The notes under the pieces: model-generated
The model's input: the letters and a program-made list of their open reading frames with translations, nothing else
What the model was told of the DNA's origin: nothing
Databases searched by the model: none
Position numbers and translations under genes: made by a program
Assembly (NCBI GenBank): GCA_900012615.1
Contig: LT009756.1
Location: forward strand, 264,035 to 328,034
Direction: 5' to 3'
DNA from: Agrobacterium genomosp. 13 str. CFBP 6927
GTDB lineage: Bacteria > Pseudomonadota > Alphaproteobacteria > Rhizobiales > Rhizobiaceae
Length of the DNA stretch: 64,000 nucleotides
In this document: positions 8,343 through 18,742 of the stretch, piece by piece
How positions within the stretch are numbered: the stretch's first letter is position 1
How the letters are laid out: each line of letters opens with the position of its first letter

Positions 8343-9199
8343 CGAAGGACATGCGCGAAAACACGACGCGCCGGGTTGGCCAGGTCAAGGAAGTGACCAG
8401 CCTTGCCAATCCCATCATCAAGGATATCAAGGCGCTCACCCAGAAAAAGGGCAGGGAAGAAACCGGCACCTTCATGGCGGAAGGCCTGAAGCTGGTCATC
8501 GACGCGCTTGAACTGGGCTGGACAATCAAGACGCTGGTTTATGCCAAGGCCGCCAAGGGCAAGCCGCTGGTGGAGCAGGCGGCGGTGAAGACGGTCGCCT
8601 CCGGCGGTTTGGTGCTGGAAGTCAGCGAAAAGGTTATCGCCTCGATCACCCGTCGCGACAATCCGCAGATGGTCGTCGGCATTTTCGAGCAGAAATGGAA
8701 ACCGCTGAAGGATATTCGCCCGGAAAAGGGCGAGACCTATATCGCGCTCGACCGGGTCCGCGATCCCGGTAATCTCGGCACCATCATCCGCACCGCTGAT
8801 GCGGCAGGCGCCTCGGGCGTCATTCTGGTCGGCGATTGCACCGATCCCTTCTCGCTGGAAACGGTTCGCGCCACCATGGGTTCGGTTTTCGCCACGCCTG
8901 TTGCCCGTGCTTCGGTCGAGGAGTTCCTCTCCTGGAAAAAATCGGCCAATGTGAGCGTCGTCGCCACCCATCTCGCCGGCGCGGTGGATTATCGAAAGAT
9001 TGACTATTCCGGCAAGCCGGTGGTGGTCTTGATGGGCAATGAACAATCGGGCCTGCCGCCGGAACTGGCCGGCAAGGCCGACCAGCTGGCCCGCATTCCG
9101 CAGCAGGGCCGTGCCGACAGCCTTAATCTCGCCATCGCAACCGCCGTCATGCTTTTCGAAGCGCGGCGACATCTCCTCGAACTGACACCGGTGAAGTAA
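8339..9199 (+). CDS. TrmH/SpoU-family RNA 2'-O-methyltransferase
   Basis: Knotted (SPOUT) methyltransferase that modifies ribose 2'-OH in rRNA or tRNA. The three SpoU motifs are present: motif 1 [15 protein letters not shown] (138-152), motif 2 GNEQSGLP (233-240) and motif 3 [16 protein letters not shown] (258-273). The N-terminal 110 residues form the substrate-binding L30-like domain ([17 protein letters not shown]). It has 286 residues. It starts inside the stop of the preceding methyltransferase gene (ATGA) and its stop overlaps the lspA start (TAATG), so translation is probably coupled. It could be RlmB-like or TsnR-like; substrate unassigned. Confidence 0.88.
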   Translation: MTKDMRENTTRRVGQVKEVTSLANPIIKDIKALTQKKGREETGTFMAEGLKLVIDALELGWTIKTLVYAKAAKGKPLVEQAAVKTVASGGLVLEVSEKVIASITRRDNPQMVVGIFEQKWKPLKDIRPEKGETYIALDRVRDPGNLGTIIRTADAAGASGVILVGDCTDPFSLETVRATMGSVFATPVARASVEEFLSWKKSANVSVVATHLAGAVDYRKIDYSGKPVVVLMGNEQSGLPPELAGKADQLARIPQQGRADSLNLAIATAVMLFEARRHLLELTPVK

Positions 9200-9687
9200 T
9201 GGCCAAAGCGGCGTTGTTTTCGAAATTTGGCCCGGCTTTCGCGCTGATCGTCGCCGCACTGGTGCTGGACCAGATCGTCAAGCAACTGGTCGAAGCCTAT
9301 CTGCCGTTACAGGAGATGGTGCCGGTCGTTCCGTTCCTGGCGCTTTACCGCACCTACAATCTCGGCGTCGCATTTTCGATGCTGTCGGACATGCATGGCT
9401 GGTTCATCGTCAGCATGCGGCTCGTCATTGTGGTCTTTGTGCTATGGCTCTGGCGCAAGACGGCGGCGGACCGAACCTTTGCTCATCTGGGTTTTGCCTT
9501 CATCATCGCAGGCGCGGCCGGCAATCTTCTCGACCGCTTTTTCTACGGACACGTCATCGATTATATCCTGTTTCACACCGACACATGGTCTTTCGCGGTC
9601 TTCAATCTGGCCGACACTTTCATAACCATTGGTGCGGGTTGCGTCATTCTGGATGAGTTTCTGCACGCTCGCGCGGCAAAAAAGTAA
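9199..9687 (+). CDS. lspA: Lipoprotein signal peptidase LspA
   Basis: Inner-membrane aspartyl protease that removes signal peptides from diacylglyceryl-modified prolipoproteins. It has 162 residues and four predicted membrane segments. The catalytic aspartates are Asp121 (GHVIDYI) and Asp139 (FNLADTF), each in its family motif, with the conserved [10 protein letters not shown] before them. It works between Lgt and Lnt; lnt is in this window at 30226, lgt is not. Translation is coupled to the TrmH-like gene through a TAATG overlap. Confidence 0.95.
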   Translation: MAKAALFSKFGPAFALIVAALVLDQIVKQLVEAYLPLQEMVPVVPFLALYRTYNLGVAFSMLSDMHGWFIVSMRLVIVVFVLWLWRKTAADRTFAHLGFAFIIAGAAGNLLDRFFYGHVIDYILFHTDTWSFAVFNLADTFITIGAGCVILDEFLHARAAKK

Positions 9688-9742
9688 AATTTTAGGGTTT
9701 CAGCCAAACATATCAAAACCGCTGCCGTGGTAGCGGTTGTTT

Positions 9743-11992
9743 ATGAGCGAACCGGCAAGACTTCGGGAAAGAGTTTTAGATGGCCTCCACGCGGCTGCCC
9801 CAGCCGCGCAGCCGATGGATCATGCCAAGGCGACACCTCACCGCACTGATACGGCCGGTGAGATCGGTGCCGGAACGATCGCGCTCCATGCCGCCGTTTC
9901 CTTGTCAGTCGGTGCGTTCTCTGCGGCGCTGATTGCGCTCGCGGTGCCCTATGCGGTCACCGTCGCGCTGGCATCCTTCTTTGCCGCCGTGCTCGTCGGC
10001 CTCCTGTTCTACGCGCTCTTCGGCAAAACGTCCCCTCAGTCCGGCGAACTGCAAGCCGATTATTCGGATGTCCGGCTGCGGCAAGTGCAAAACCGGTCGC
10101 TGGTCGCCGAGATGCAGGAAGCCATGGGCGATATTGTCGTGATCCGTAACATGGACCGGCGCATCGTCGAGGCGAACGCCGTCTTTCGCGAAATGACGGG
10201 ATGTTCTGCTCCCGAGGGACTGAGCTGCGAGGAGATAGGCATCGCGTTCCGGCCGGGCGGCAAAGCCCACGTTTATGATGTAGAAATCGCGACCCCCTTT
10301 GGCCAGCGCATTTTCTCCTGGCATGATGCCGTGACCCGCGATCTCGCGAGCAGCCGTCTTCTTATCAGCAGCATCGCCAGGGACGTGACCGAAGAGCGTC
10401 TGGCGCTTGGCGAAAGGGAAGACGCACGGTTGCGCGCCGAAAAGGCCGATGCCGAAAAAGCGCGGCTGCTGGCCACCGTAAGCCACGAAATTCGCCTGCC
10501 GCTTTCCGGCATGCTTGGCATGAACCATCTTCTGTCGCAGACGAAGCTCAATGAAGAGCAGCGGAATTATCTCGACGGCATGAAACAGTCCGGCCAGTCG
10601 CTGGTACAACTGGTCGAGGACCTGCTGGACTATTCGACCATGGAGGCGGGCCGTTTCAAGCTCAATCCGCGGGCGGAAAACCTGCGACGGCTGATCGAGA
10701 GCATTGTCGAGATGCTGGCGCATCGCGCCCATGAAAAGGGCATCGAAATCACCTCCTTCGTCACGCCCGATGTGCCCGATTATCTGGATTTCGATCCGGC
10801 AAGGCTGCGTCAGGTCCTGTTCAACCTGCTTGGAAATGCCGTCAAATTCACCCGGGAAGGCGGAGTCGTCATCCGGGCGCGCATGGTCGAGGGTGAATTG
10901 CTGATCACCGTCGAAGATACCGGCCCGGGCATGAGTGCGGCGGAGCAGGCCCGTATTTTCGGTGAGTTCGAGCAGGCTGGCCCCATGTCGCAGAGAAGTG
11001 CAGGGACCGGACTCGGGCTGGCCATTTCCGCCCGCATCGTGCGGGAATTCGGCGGCAGCCTCACCGTGTCGAGCCGCAAGGGCAAGGGCAGCACCTTCTC
11101 GCTCGCCTTCCGCCCCGGCAGCGCGCCTGCCGGAATGCCGGACCAAGGCCGGCGTCATTGCCTTCAGCATACGAATGTCCTGCTGGTCGCCCCAAAGGGT
11201 GTGGCGGCAGCGGTGACGATGGAGGCGATAGAGGCTTTCGGCGGCAAGTGTATTCTCATCCATCAGCCGGAGGATCTGGAAAGGCTGAAGGACAAGACGG
11301 GTGGCGTGGCCGCGAGCCTCACCGATATCATCGTCGATCAACGCATTTCCGCTCTCTTCAGGGACGATCTGAAGGAGTGGCCACAACAGAATGTTCGCCG
11401 CACGCTGCTGGTCAGTCCCGAAGAGCGGCCTTCGACGATGCATGTATCCTTCGATGCGTGGCTGATCCGGCCGCTGCGCGAAAAATCCCTGATCGACGTC
11501 CTGTGCGGCCGCCTGCGTGGAATAGAACGGCGCGACGCCATCAACGACAATCACCCGGATGTGGGGTTTTCGTCGCGGGTGAGCGAAGGCGCAAGCGGCA
11601 TCGAGATCCTCGTGGCCGAGGACGACGCCGTCAATGCCCGCATCATTCGCGCCGTGCTCGAAAAAAGCGGCTTTATTGTCCGCGCCGTTGACGATTTTCA
11701 CGCCCTGCAGCAGTCGGTGGCGCCGGGCGCCTCTCGCTTGCCGCACCTCATCATTTCCGATCTCAGTATGCCGGGTGGTGAGGGGCTGGAGATGTTACCC
11801 GACCTTCTCCTGACGCTTAAGGGCGAGGCAAATATTCCCGTTATCGTGCTGAGCGGCGATGCGAGTGCCGCGACTGCTGAAATCTTGCTGGAGGCCGGTG
11901 CGGCCAAGGTTTTGACCAAACCTGCCGACCCGAGGCGGCTGGTCGAGGAAATTCGCCGCCTGCTGGAGGCGAAACGTGTGTCGCCATCATAA
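9743..11992 (+). CDS. Hybrid sensor histidine kinase with PAS and receiver domains
   Basis: Membrane sensor kinase of about 749 residues. Order: cytoplasmic N tail; two membrane helices (about 45-70 and 75-95); PAS-like domain (about 125-215); HisKA with His248 in SHEIRLPLSG; HATPase with N box NLLGNAVKF (361-369), G1 DTGPG (392-396) and G2 GTGLGL (421-426); a degenerate middle receiver-like segment (about 478-590); and a C-terminal receiver with acidic pair Asp627-Asp628, phospho-acceptor Asp673 (ISDLSMPGG) and Lys726. ATG at 9743 is preferred to the TTG at 9737. No response regulator or phosphotransferase gene is adjacent, so partners are unknown. It lies just upstream of olsB, after which a Pho-box-like site begins. 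Confidence 0.88.
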   Translation: MSEPARLRERVLDGLHAAAPAAQPMDHAKATPHRTDTAGEIGAGTIALHAAVSLSVGAFSAALIALAVPYAVTVALASFFAAVLVGLLFYALFGKTSPQSGELQADYSDVRLRQVQNRSLVAEMQEAMGDIVVIRNMDRRIVEANAVFREMTGCSAPEGLSCEEIGIAFRPGGKAHVYDVEIATPFGQRIFSWHDAVTRDLASSRLLISSIARDVTEERLALGEREDARLRAEKADAEKARLLATVSHEIRLPLSGMLGMNHLLSQTKLNEEQRNYLDGMKQSGQSLVQLVEDLLDYSTMEAGRFKLNPRAENLRRLIESIVEMLAHRAHEKGIEITSFVTPDVPDYLDFDPARLRQVLFNLLGNAVKFTREGGVVIRARMVEGELLITVEDTGPGMSAAEQARIFGEFEQAGPMSQRSAGTGLGLAISARIVREFGGSLTVSSRKGKGSTFSLAFRPGSAPAGMPDQGRRHCLQHTNVLLVAPKGVAAAVTMEAIEAFGGKCILIHQPEDLERLKDKTGGVAASLTDIIVDQRISALFRDDLKEWPQQNVRRTLLVSPEERPSTMHVSFDAWLIRPLREKSLIDVLCGRLRGIERRDAINDNHPDVGFSSRVSEGASGIEILVAEDDAVNARIIRAVLEKSGFIVRAVDDFHALQQSVAPGASRLPHLIISDLSMPGGEGLEMLPDLLLTLKGEANIPVIVLSGDASAATAEILLEAGAAKVLTKPADPRRLVEEIRRLLEAKRVSPS

Positions 11993-12018
11993 TTTAACAG
12001 ACTCGCTCTGGCTGCATT

Positions 12019-12036
12019 TTGTCACTATTCTGTCGT
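12019..12036 (+). promoter_or_regulatory. Pho-box-like direct repeat upstream of olsB
   Basis: TTGTCAC-N4-CTGTCGT matches the PhoB box layout (CTGTCAT-N4-CTGTCAT) in 11 of 14 half-site bases with the correct 4-base spacer. A further ATGACAG at 12050-12056 is an exact reverse half-site. It lies about 50-68 bp before the olsB start. Ornithine lipids are classically made on phosphate limitation in rhizobia, so PhoB control is a reasonable inference. Confidence 0.5.
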
Positions 12037-12086
12037 CAATTAGTGATTTATGACAGGAAAATTCTTTGGTGGCGGAGCGATTCCCC

Positions 12087-12968
12087 ATGGTTGCCGAAAT
12101 ACTCAATCACGACATTTGTGAAAACAATGTTGTCATTCATCCTCGTCCTGAGACTGTGCAGGATAATGAGGGCCTTTTCGGTCGTATCGGTACACTTGAA
12201 ACACGGCTTGCAAGAAATGAGCGTGAGATCGATGCCGCACAATCCGTGCGTTACCGGGTCTTTGTCGAGGAAATGAAGGCGCGCCTTCCGGCAGAAGCGA
12301 TGCGCCGCAAGCGCGATATCGATGCCTGGGACAGCGTCTGCGATCATCTGCTCGTGCTCGACAAGGCGATCGAAGGCGACAGCGAGGACCAGATCGTTGG
12401 CACCTACCGTCTTCTGCGTCAGGAAACGGCGCTCGCCAATAATGGTTTTTATTCCGCCAGCGAATTCGACATCGCCGGTCTCGTCGCGCGCCATCCGGGC
12501 AAGCGCTTCATGGAGCTTGGCCGCTCCTGCGTGCTGCCGGAATATCGCACCAAGCGCACCGTCGAGCTTCTGTGGCAGGGCAACTGGGCCTATGCCGTGA
12601 AACACCGCATGGATGCGATGATCGGCTGTGCCTCCTTCCCCGGCGTGCAACCGGAAGCCCACGCGCTTGCCCTGTCGTTCCTGCACCATAATTGCGTAGC
12701 CAAGGGCGAGTGGGAAGCGTCGGCTCTTCCCGAGCTTTACCATGAGATGGACCTTGTGCCGGCTGAGGCGCTCAACGCCCGCAAGGCGCTGAACGCCATG
12801 CCGCCGCTGATCAAGGGCTATATGCGCCTTGGCGCCATGTTCGGCTCCGGCGCGGTTGTGGACCATGCCTTTAACACCACCGACGTCCTCGTAGTCCTGC
12901 CGGTTTCGTCCATCGCCGGTCGCTATATCAGCTATTACGGCGGCGAGGCCGAGCGCATCAACGGCTGA
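12087..12968 (+). CDS. olsB: L-ornithine N(alpha)-acyltransferase OlsB
   Basis: Transfers a 3-hydroxyacyl chain from acyl-carrier protein to the alpha-amino group of ornithine, giving lyso-ornithine lipid, the first step in phosphorus-free ornithine lipid synthesis at the inner membrane. The 293-residue protein has a GNAT-type fold: the acceptor-side segment AQSVRYRVFVEEM, the core VGTYRLLRQ and FMELGRSCVLPEYR, and a C-terminal segment LIKGYMRLGAMFGSGAV as in OlsB proteins. The ATG at 12087 is chosen; a TTG at 12066 is possible. A Pho-box-like element lies upstream. The second acyltransferase (OlsA-type) is encoded at 24984 in the same window but in a different operon. Confidence 0.88.
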   Translation: MVAEILNHDICENNVVIHPRPETVQDNEGLFGRIGTLETRLARNEREIDAAQSVRYRVFVEEMKARLPAEAMRRKRDIDAWDSVCDHLLVLDKAIEGDSEDQIVGTYRLLRQETALANNGFYSASEFDIAGLVARHPGKRFMELGRSCVLPEYRTKRTVELLWQGNWAYAVKHRMDAMIGCASFPGVQPEAHALALSFLHHNCVAKGEWEASALPELYHEMDLVPAEALNARKALNAMPPLIKGYMRLGAMFGSGAVVDHAFNTTDVLVVLPVSSIAGRYISYYGGEAERING

Positions 12969-13095
12969 CAGGGTTTTGGCGCAGCCGGGCGGGATGTTCC
13001 TGTGGGCAGCGTCCCCGCGTGTGTTGTCTTAAGGTGGAGATTGCCGCTAGTGTCGGCGCTCCTTTTCCGCAACACGATATGACATCGGCAGGCCA

Positions 13096-15810
13096 TTGAC
13101 GGACGTTCTGACAACCGCTTCCCTGATCTCGGAAGAGAGCCGCGCGACGGCCACTCCGATGATGGAGCAATATATCGAGATCAAGGCGAACAATCCCGGT
13201 TCGCTGCTCTTCTACCGCATGGGCGATTTTTACGAATTGTTCTTCGACGATGCGGTCGAAGCCTCTCGCGCTCTCGGCATCACGTTGACGAAACGCGGCC
13301 AGCATATGGGGCACGATATTCCCATGTGCGGTGTTCCCGTCCATGCAGCGGATGATTATCTCCAGAAACTCATCCTGCGCGGTTATCGCGTTGCCGTCTG
13401 CGAACAGGTGGAAGATCCGGCGGAAGCCAAGAAGCGCGGATCGAAATCCGTGGTCAAGCGTGATGTGGTGCGGCTTGTCACGCCCGGCACGCTGACCGAA
13501 GAAAAGCTGCTGTCGCCGACGGAATCCAACTATCTGATGGCGCTCGCCCGCATTCGCGGCAGTGCCGAAGCGCAGTTTGCGCTCGCCTGGATCGATATTT
13601 CCACCGGCGTCTTCCGTCTGGCGGAAACCACGCTGACACGGCTGCTCGCCGATATCTGGCGCATCGATCCGCGCGAGCTGATCGTCGCCGATAGCCTGTT
13701 CCATGACGAGGAACTGCGGCCGGTTTTCGATGTGCTTGGCCGTGTGGCGGTTCCGCAACCGGCTATCCTTTTCGACAGCGCCACGGCGGAAGGGCGCATC
13801 GCCCGTTATTTCAACGTCTCGACGTTGGATGGTTTCGGCGCCTTTTCGCGCGTGGAAATGGCGGCTGCCGCCGCTGCCGTCGCCTATGTCGAAAAGACCC
13901 AGATCGCCGAGCGCCCGCCGCTCGGTGCACCGGAGCGTGAAAGTGCCGCCTCCACGCTTTTCATCGATCCCGCCACCCGCGCCAATCTGGAGCTGGTGAA
14001 GACGCTGTCCGGTGAGAGAGATGGATCGCTGCTGCATGCCCTGAACCGTACGGTAACCGGCGGCGGTGCACGGCTTCTGGCCGAGCGGCTGATGTCGCCC
14101 TTGACCGACCCGGAAAGGATCAACGCCCGCCTCGATGCCGTCGCCTATCTCATCGATGACGTCTCGCTGTGTGATGGCCTGCGTGATGCGCTGAAACATG
14201 TCGCCGATATGCCGCGTGCGCTTTCGCGTCTGGCGCTGGAGCGCGGTGGGCCACGCGATCTCGGCGCCATCCGGTTGGGACTGGTTTCCGCCGAAAAAAT
14301 AGCGACCATTCTCGATGACGGGTTGTTGCCGGATGAGCTGGCAACGGCTCTGAAGGATTTGAAGGCCTTGCCCGGTGGTCTTGAAGCCATGCTCGGCTCA
14401 ATGCTGGCTGATGATCTGCCGCTTCTGAAACGTGACGGCGGTTTCCTGCGTGAAGGCGCCAATCCCGAACTCGACGAGGTGCGGGCACTGCGCGACCAGT
14501 CGCGCCGGGTGATTGCCGGGTTGCAGCTCAAATATGCCGATGAGACCGGCATCAAGTCGCTCAAGATCAAGCACAACAATGTGCTGGGCTATTTCATCGA
14601 GGTGACGGCAGGCAATGCCGATGTGATGATGGCGACGGATGAGGCCAAGGCGCGTTTTATCCACCGCCAGACCATGGCAGGCGCCATGCGCTTCACCACC
14701 ACTGAGCTTGCCGATCTCGAAAGCCGCATCGCCAATGCCGCTGCGCAGGCTTTGACCATGGAACTGGAAGCCTTTGAGCGCATGGTCAAGGCCGTGGTGC
14801 AGCAGGCGGAAGCGATCAAGGCCGGCGCACTTGCGCTTGCGGTGATCGATGTCGCCTCGAGCCTTGCCTATCTCGCCACCGAACAGGCCTATTGCCGACC
14901 GATCGTCGATGCTTCCATGACCTTTGCGATCAAGGGCGGGCGGCATCCGGTGGTGGAGCAGGCGCTGCGGCGGCAGTCGGCCGGACCCTTCATCGCCAAC
15001 AACTGCGATCTGTCGGCCGTCAATGGCGGCAAGAACGGTGCGATCTGGCTGCTCACCGGCCCGAACATGGGCGGTAAGTCGACCTTCCTGCGCCAGAATG
15101 CGCTGATCGCCATTCTCGCGCAGATCGGCTCCTTCGTTCCGGCGGAAGCCGCCCATATCGGCGTCGTCGACCGGCTGTTTTCCCGTGTTGGCGCATCGGA
15201 TGATCTGGCGCGCGGCCGCTCGACCTTCATGGTGGAAATGGTGGAAACCGCCGCCATTCTCAATCAGGCGACGGACCGCTCGCTGGTCATTCTGGACGAG
15301 ATTGGCCGGGGCACGGCGACCTTTGACGGTCTTTCCATCGCCTGGGCGGCGGTGGAGCATCTGCACGAGGTCAATCGTTGCCGTGGTCTCTTCGCCACCC
15401 ATTTCCACGAATTGACCGTGCTGTCGGAAAAACTTGGCCGCCTTTCCAATGCCACGATGCGGGTGAAGGAGTGGGAAGGTGACGTCATCTTCCTGCACGA
15501 GGTCGGACCGGGCGCTGCGGATCGTTCCTATGGCATTCAGGTGGCGCGGCTTGCGGGCTTGCCTGCTTCGGTGGTGGAGCGCGCCCGCGAGGTGCTGACG
15601 AAGCTCGAAGATGCCGACCGCAAGAACCCGGCCAGCCAGCTCATCGACGATCTGCCGCTGTTCCAGATCGCGGTTCGCCGCGACGAAACCCGCAAGGCCG
15701 GACCATCGAAGCTGGAGGAAGCTCTGAAAGGCTTCAACCCCGACGAAATGACGCCGCGTGAGGCATTAGACGCGCTCTATGCGTTGAAGAAAGAACTTGG
15801 CAAGGCTTGA
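13096..15810 (+). CDS. mutS: DNA mismatch repair protein MutS
   Basis: Recognises base mismatches and small loops and recruits MutL. It has 904 residues, a standard length. The N-terminal mismatch-contacting motif is in [11 protein letters not shown] (Phe45, Glu47). The connector, lever and clamp domains follow, then the ABC ATPase with Walker [10 protein letters not shown] (about 655-663), Walker [11 protein letters not shown] (about 730-739) and ATHFHELT. The start is a TTG giving [10 protein letters not shown]; no in-frame ATG lies just upstream, and the first internal methionines are residues 22-23. It is a single gene between olsB and glnD. Confidence 0.97.
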   Translation: MTDVLTTASLISEESRATATPMMEQYIEIKANNPGSLLFYRMGDFYELFFDDAVEASRALGITLTKRGQHMGHDIPMCGVPVHAADDYLQKLILRGYRVAVCEQVEDPAEAKKRGSKSVVKRDVVRLVTPGTLTEEKLLSPTESNYLMALARIRGSAEAQFALAWIDISTGVFRLAETTLTRLLADIWRIDPRELIVADSLFHDEELRPVFDVLGRVAVPQPAILFDSATAEGRIARYFNVSTLDGFGAFSRVEMAAAAAAVAYVEKTQIAERPPLGAPERESAASTLFIDPATRANLELVKTLSGERDGSLLHALNRTVTGGGARLLAERLMSPLTDPERINARLDAVAYLIDDVSLCDGLRDALKHVADMPRALSRLALERGGPRDLGAIRLGLVSAEKIATILDDGLLPDELATALKDLKALPGGLEAMLGSMLADDLPLLKRDGGFLREGANPELDEVRALRDQSRRVIAGLQLKYADETGIKSLKIKHNNVLGYFIEVTAGNADVMMATDEAKARFIHRQTMAGAMRFTTTELADLESRIANAAAQALTMELEAFERMVKAVVQQAEAIKAGALALAVIDVASSLAYLATEQAYCRPIVDASMTFAIKGGRHPVVEQALRRQSAGPFIANNCDLSAVNGGKNGAIWLLTGPNMGGKSTFLRQNALIAILAQIGSFVPAEAAHIGVVDRLFSRVGASDDLARGRSTFMVEMVETAAILNQATDRSLVILDEIGRGTATFDGLSIAWAAVEHLHEVNRCRGLFATHFHELTVLSEKLGRLSNATMRVKEWEGDVIFLHEVGPGAADRSYGIQVARLAGLPASVVERAREVLTKLEDADRKNPASQLIDDLPLFQIAVRRDETRKAGPSKLEEALKGFNPDEMTPREALDALYALKKELGKA

Positions 15811-15871
15811 AGGAATAGATTGCCTGTCCATCGCCTTTAAAACTCGCTATAGGACACTCCCATCGCAAGTG

Positions 15872-15885
15872 GTGGGATTTCCCAC
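15872..15885 (+). other. Short palindrome in the mutS-glnD gap
   Basis: GTGGGA-TT-TCCCAC is a perfect 6-bp inverted repeat 22 bases before glnD. It may be an operator half or a small leader hairpin. No T-run follows. Confidence 0.25.
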
Positions 15886-15906
15886 AGGACATGGATACCG
15901 GCATAG

Positions 15907-18735
15907 ATGGCCATCAAGGACCTGGATTTTTCCGACATTCTCGATGTATCGGCGCTGAAGCGCGAATGCGACATCATCTTCAAGGAAGACGGCAAACGCA
16001 TTGCCGATATTCGCTCCGATCTGCTGCCGATCTTTCGCAAGGCCAGCACGGAAGGCCGGGAAAAGGCTAGAGAACTATTAAAAGCCGATGGTAGTGGCAT
16101 CGATTGCGCCAGACGCATTTCCTGGCTTCAGGATCGGCTGATCGAAATCCTCTATGATCTCGCCTGCCAATATGTCTATCCGAAAGATACACCGCAGATC
16201 GCGGTGGCGGCGGTCGGCGGTTACGGTCGTGGCACGCTGGCGCCGGGATCGGATATCGACCTTCTGTTCCTGCTGCCGGCCAAGAACACGCCTGACATGC
16301 ACAAGGCCGTGGAGTTCGTGCTCTACCTCCTCTGGGACCTCGGTTTCAAGGTCGGCCACGCCACCCGCACGGTGGATGAATGCATCCGCCTCTCCAAATC
16401 CGACATGACGATCCGCACGGCCATTCTGGAAGTGCGGGCGATCTGCGGCAAAAAATCCTTGACCGACGATCTTGAAAAACGCTTCGAGTCGGAAGTCGTC
16501 ACTGGTACCGGTCCGGAGTTCATTGCCGCAAAGCTCGCCGAGCGCGACCAGCGCCACCGCAAGGCGGGCGATACGCGTTATCTGGTGGAGCCGAACGTCA
16601 AGGAAGGCAAGGGCGGGTTGCGCGACCTGCACACGCTGTTCTGGATCGCCAAATATTATTATCACGTCCGCGATACGGCCGATCTGGTGAAGCTCGGCGT
16701 CCTGTCGCGGCGCGAACTCAGGCTGTTCGAAAAGGCTGATGATTTTCTCTGGGCCGTCCGTTGCCAGATGCATTTCATCACCAACAAGGCCGAAGAGCGC
16801 CTTTCTTTCGACATTCAGCGCGAAATCGCCGATGCGCTGGGATATCAGCCGCGCCCCGGCCTGTCCGCCGTCGAACGCTTCATGAAGCATTATTTCCTCG
16901 TGGCGAAAGATGTGGGCGACCTGACCCGCATCGTCTGCGCTGCATTGGAAGACCGGCAGGCGAAGGACGTGCCGGGTCTTTCCGGCGTCCTCAGCCGCTT
17001 CGCCCACCGTGTACGCAAGATTCCCGGCTCGGTGGAATTCGTCGAGGATCGCGGCCGCATCGCGCTCGCCAAGCCGGATGTCTTCAAGAACGACCCGGTC
17101 AATCTGATCCGGCTGTTCCACATTGCCGATATCAACAATCTCGAACTGCATCCCGATGCGCTGCGTGTCGTCACGCGTTCGCTGTCGCTCATCAATGACG
17201 AGCTTCGCGAAAACGAAGAGGCAAACCGGCTTTTCCTGTCGATCCTGACGTCGCGGCGCGATCCGGCCCTGACCCTGCGCCGCATGAACGAGGCCGGCGT
17301 GCTCGGCAAGTTCATTCCCGAATTCGGCAAGATCGTCGCGATGATGCAGTTCAACATGTATCACCACTATACGGTGGATGAGCATCTGATCCGCTCTGTC
17401 GGCGTTCTGTCGGAAGTGGACAAGGGAACGGCTGTCGATGCCCACCCGCTCGCCAACCAGCTGATGCCGAGCGTCGAGGAACGTGAGGCGCTTTATGTCG
17501 CCGTTCTGTTGCACGATGTGGCAAAGGGACGGCAGGAGGATCACTCGATTGCCGGCGCGCGTGTCGCCCGCAAGCTCTGCCAGCGTTTTCGCCTCACCGG
17601 CAAGCAGACCGAAACGGTGGTCTGGCTGATCGAGCAGCATCTGCTGATGTCCATGGTCGCCCAGACGCGCGATCTGCATGACCGCAAGACCATCACCGAT
17701 TTTGCCGACAAGGTGCAGTCCATGGAGCGGCTGAAGATGCTGCTCATCCTCACGGTCTGCGATATCCGTGCCGTTGGTCCGGGTGTGTGGAACGGCTGGA
17801 AGGGGCAGCTGCTGCGTTCGCTTTATTACGAGACCGAACTGCTGCTCTCGGGCGGCTTTTCGGAAGTCTCCCGCAAGGAGCGCGCGCAGATCGCCCGGCA
17901 GGCGCTCTACGACGCCCTCGAGGACTGGGGCCAGAAGGCGCGGCGCAAATATACCAAGCTGCACTACGAGCCCTATCTTTTGACGGTGGCGCTCGAAGAC
18001 CAGGTGCGCCACACCCGCTTCATCCGTGAGGCCGACAAGCAGGAAAAAGCGCTGTCGACCATGGTGCGCACCCATTCCTTCCATGCCATCACCGAAATTA
18101 CCGTGCTGGCGCCGGACCATCCGCGCCTGCTGTCCATCATCACCGGCGCCTGTGCGGCCGCCGGCGCCAATATCGCCGATGCGCAGATTTTCACGACGTC
18201 CGACGGGCGGGCGCTCGATACGATCCTGATCAACCGCGAATTTCCGATCGATGAGGATGAGACGCGGCGCGGCAACAATGTCGGCAAGCTCATCGAGGAG
18301 GTTCTCTCCGGCAAGCAGCGCCTGCCGGAAATGATTGCCACCCGCACCAAGAGCCGCAAGAAGAAAAGCGCCTTCACCATTCCCCCTTCCGTCACCATCT
18401 CGAATGGTTTGTCCAACAAGTTCACCGTTATCGAAGTCGAGTGCCTCGACCGGCCGGGGCTTCTGGCTGACATGACGGCTGTGATCGCCGACCTGTCGCT
18501 CGATATTCATTCCGCCCGCATCACCACCTTCGGCGAAAAGGTCATCGATACCTTCTATGTGACGGACCTCTTCGGCCAGAAGGTGACGAATGACAACCGG
18601 CAGGCCAGCATCGCCACGCGTCTGAAGGCCGTGATGAGCGAGCAGGAAGACGAATTGCGAGACCGTATGCCGAACGGCATCATCGCCCATCCAGACGTGG
18701 CGGCCCTTCCGGCCGCGCGCACGGCAAAGGCTTGA
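15907..18735 (+). CDS. glnD: Bifunctional PII uridylyltransferase / uridylyl-removing enzyme GlnD
   Basis: Primary nitrogen sensor: uridylylates PII proteins (GlnB, GlnK) at low glutamine and removes UMP at high glutamine. It has 942 residues. Domains in order: nucleotidyltransferase with GSDIDLLFL (about 113-121), a helical middle region, an HD domain with [14 protein letters not shown] (about 534-547), and two C-terminal ACT domains (from about 730, [12 protein letters not shown], and about 840, [13 protein letters not shown]) that bind glutamine. All catalytic motifs are intact. It is followed 7 bp later by murJ, so the two are probably cotranscribed. It functionally links to rpoN and ptsN elsewhere in the window. 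Confidence 0.97.
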   Translation: MAIKDLDFSDILDVSALKRECDIIFKEDGKRIADIRSDLLPIFRKASTEGREKARELLKADGSGIDCARRISWLQDRLIEILYDLACQYVYPKDTPQIAVAAVGGYGRGTLAPGSDIDLLFLLPAKNTPDMHKAVEFVLYLLWDLGFKVGHATRTVDECIRLSKSDMTIRTAILEVRAICGKKSLTDDLEKRFESEVVTGTGPEFIAAKLAERDQRHRKAGDTRYLVEPNVKEGKGGLRDLHTLFWIAKYYYHVRDTADLVKLGVLSRRELRLFEKADDFLWAVRCQMHFITNKAEERLSFDIQREIADALGYQPRPGLSAVERFMKHYFLVAKDVGDLTRIVCAALEDRQAKDVPGLSGVLSRFAHRVRKIPGSVEFVEDRGRIALAKPDVFKNDPVNLIRLFHIADINNLELHPDALRVVTRSLSLINDELRENEEANRLFLSILTSRRDPALTLRRMNEAGVLGKFIPEFGKIVAMMQFNMYHHYTVDEHLIRSVGVLSEVDKGTAVDAHPLANQLMPSVEEREALYVAVLLHDVAKGRQEDHSIAGARVARKLCQRFRLTGKQTETVVWLIEQHLLMSMVAQTRDLHDRKTITDFADKVQSMERLKMLLILTVCDIRAVGPGVWNGWKGQLLRSLYYETELLLSGGFSEVSRKERAQIARQALYDALEDWGQKARRKYTKLHYEPYLLTVALEDQVRHTRFIREADKQEKALSTMVRTHSFHAITEITVLAPDHPRLLSIITGACAAAGANIADAQIFTTSDGRALDTILINREFPIDEDETRRGNNVGKLIEEVLSGKQRLPEMIATRTKSRKKKSAFTIPPSVTISNGLSNKFTVIEVECLDRPGLLADMTAVIADLSLDIHSARITTFGEKVIDTFYVTDLFGQKVTNDNRQASIATRLKAVMSEQEDELRDRMPNGIIAHPDVAALPAARTAKA

Positions 18736-18742
18736 AGCGACC

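Noticed and set aside
9905..11746. Open frame of 613 codons on the minus strand over the hybrid kinase
   Set aside because: Antisense shadow of a gene with all kinase and receiver motifs.
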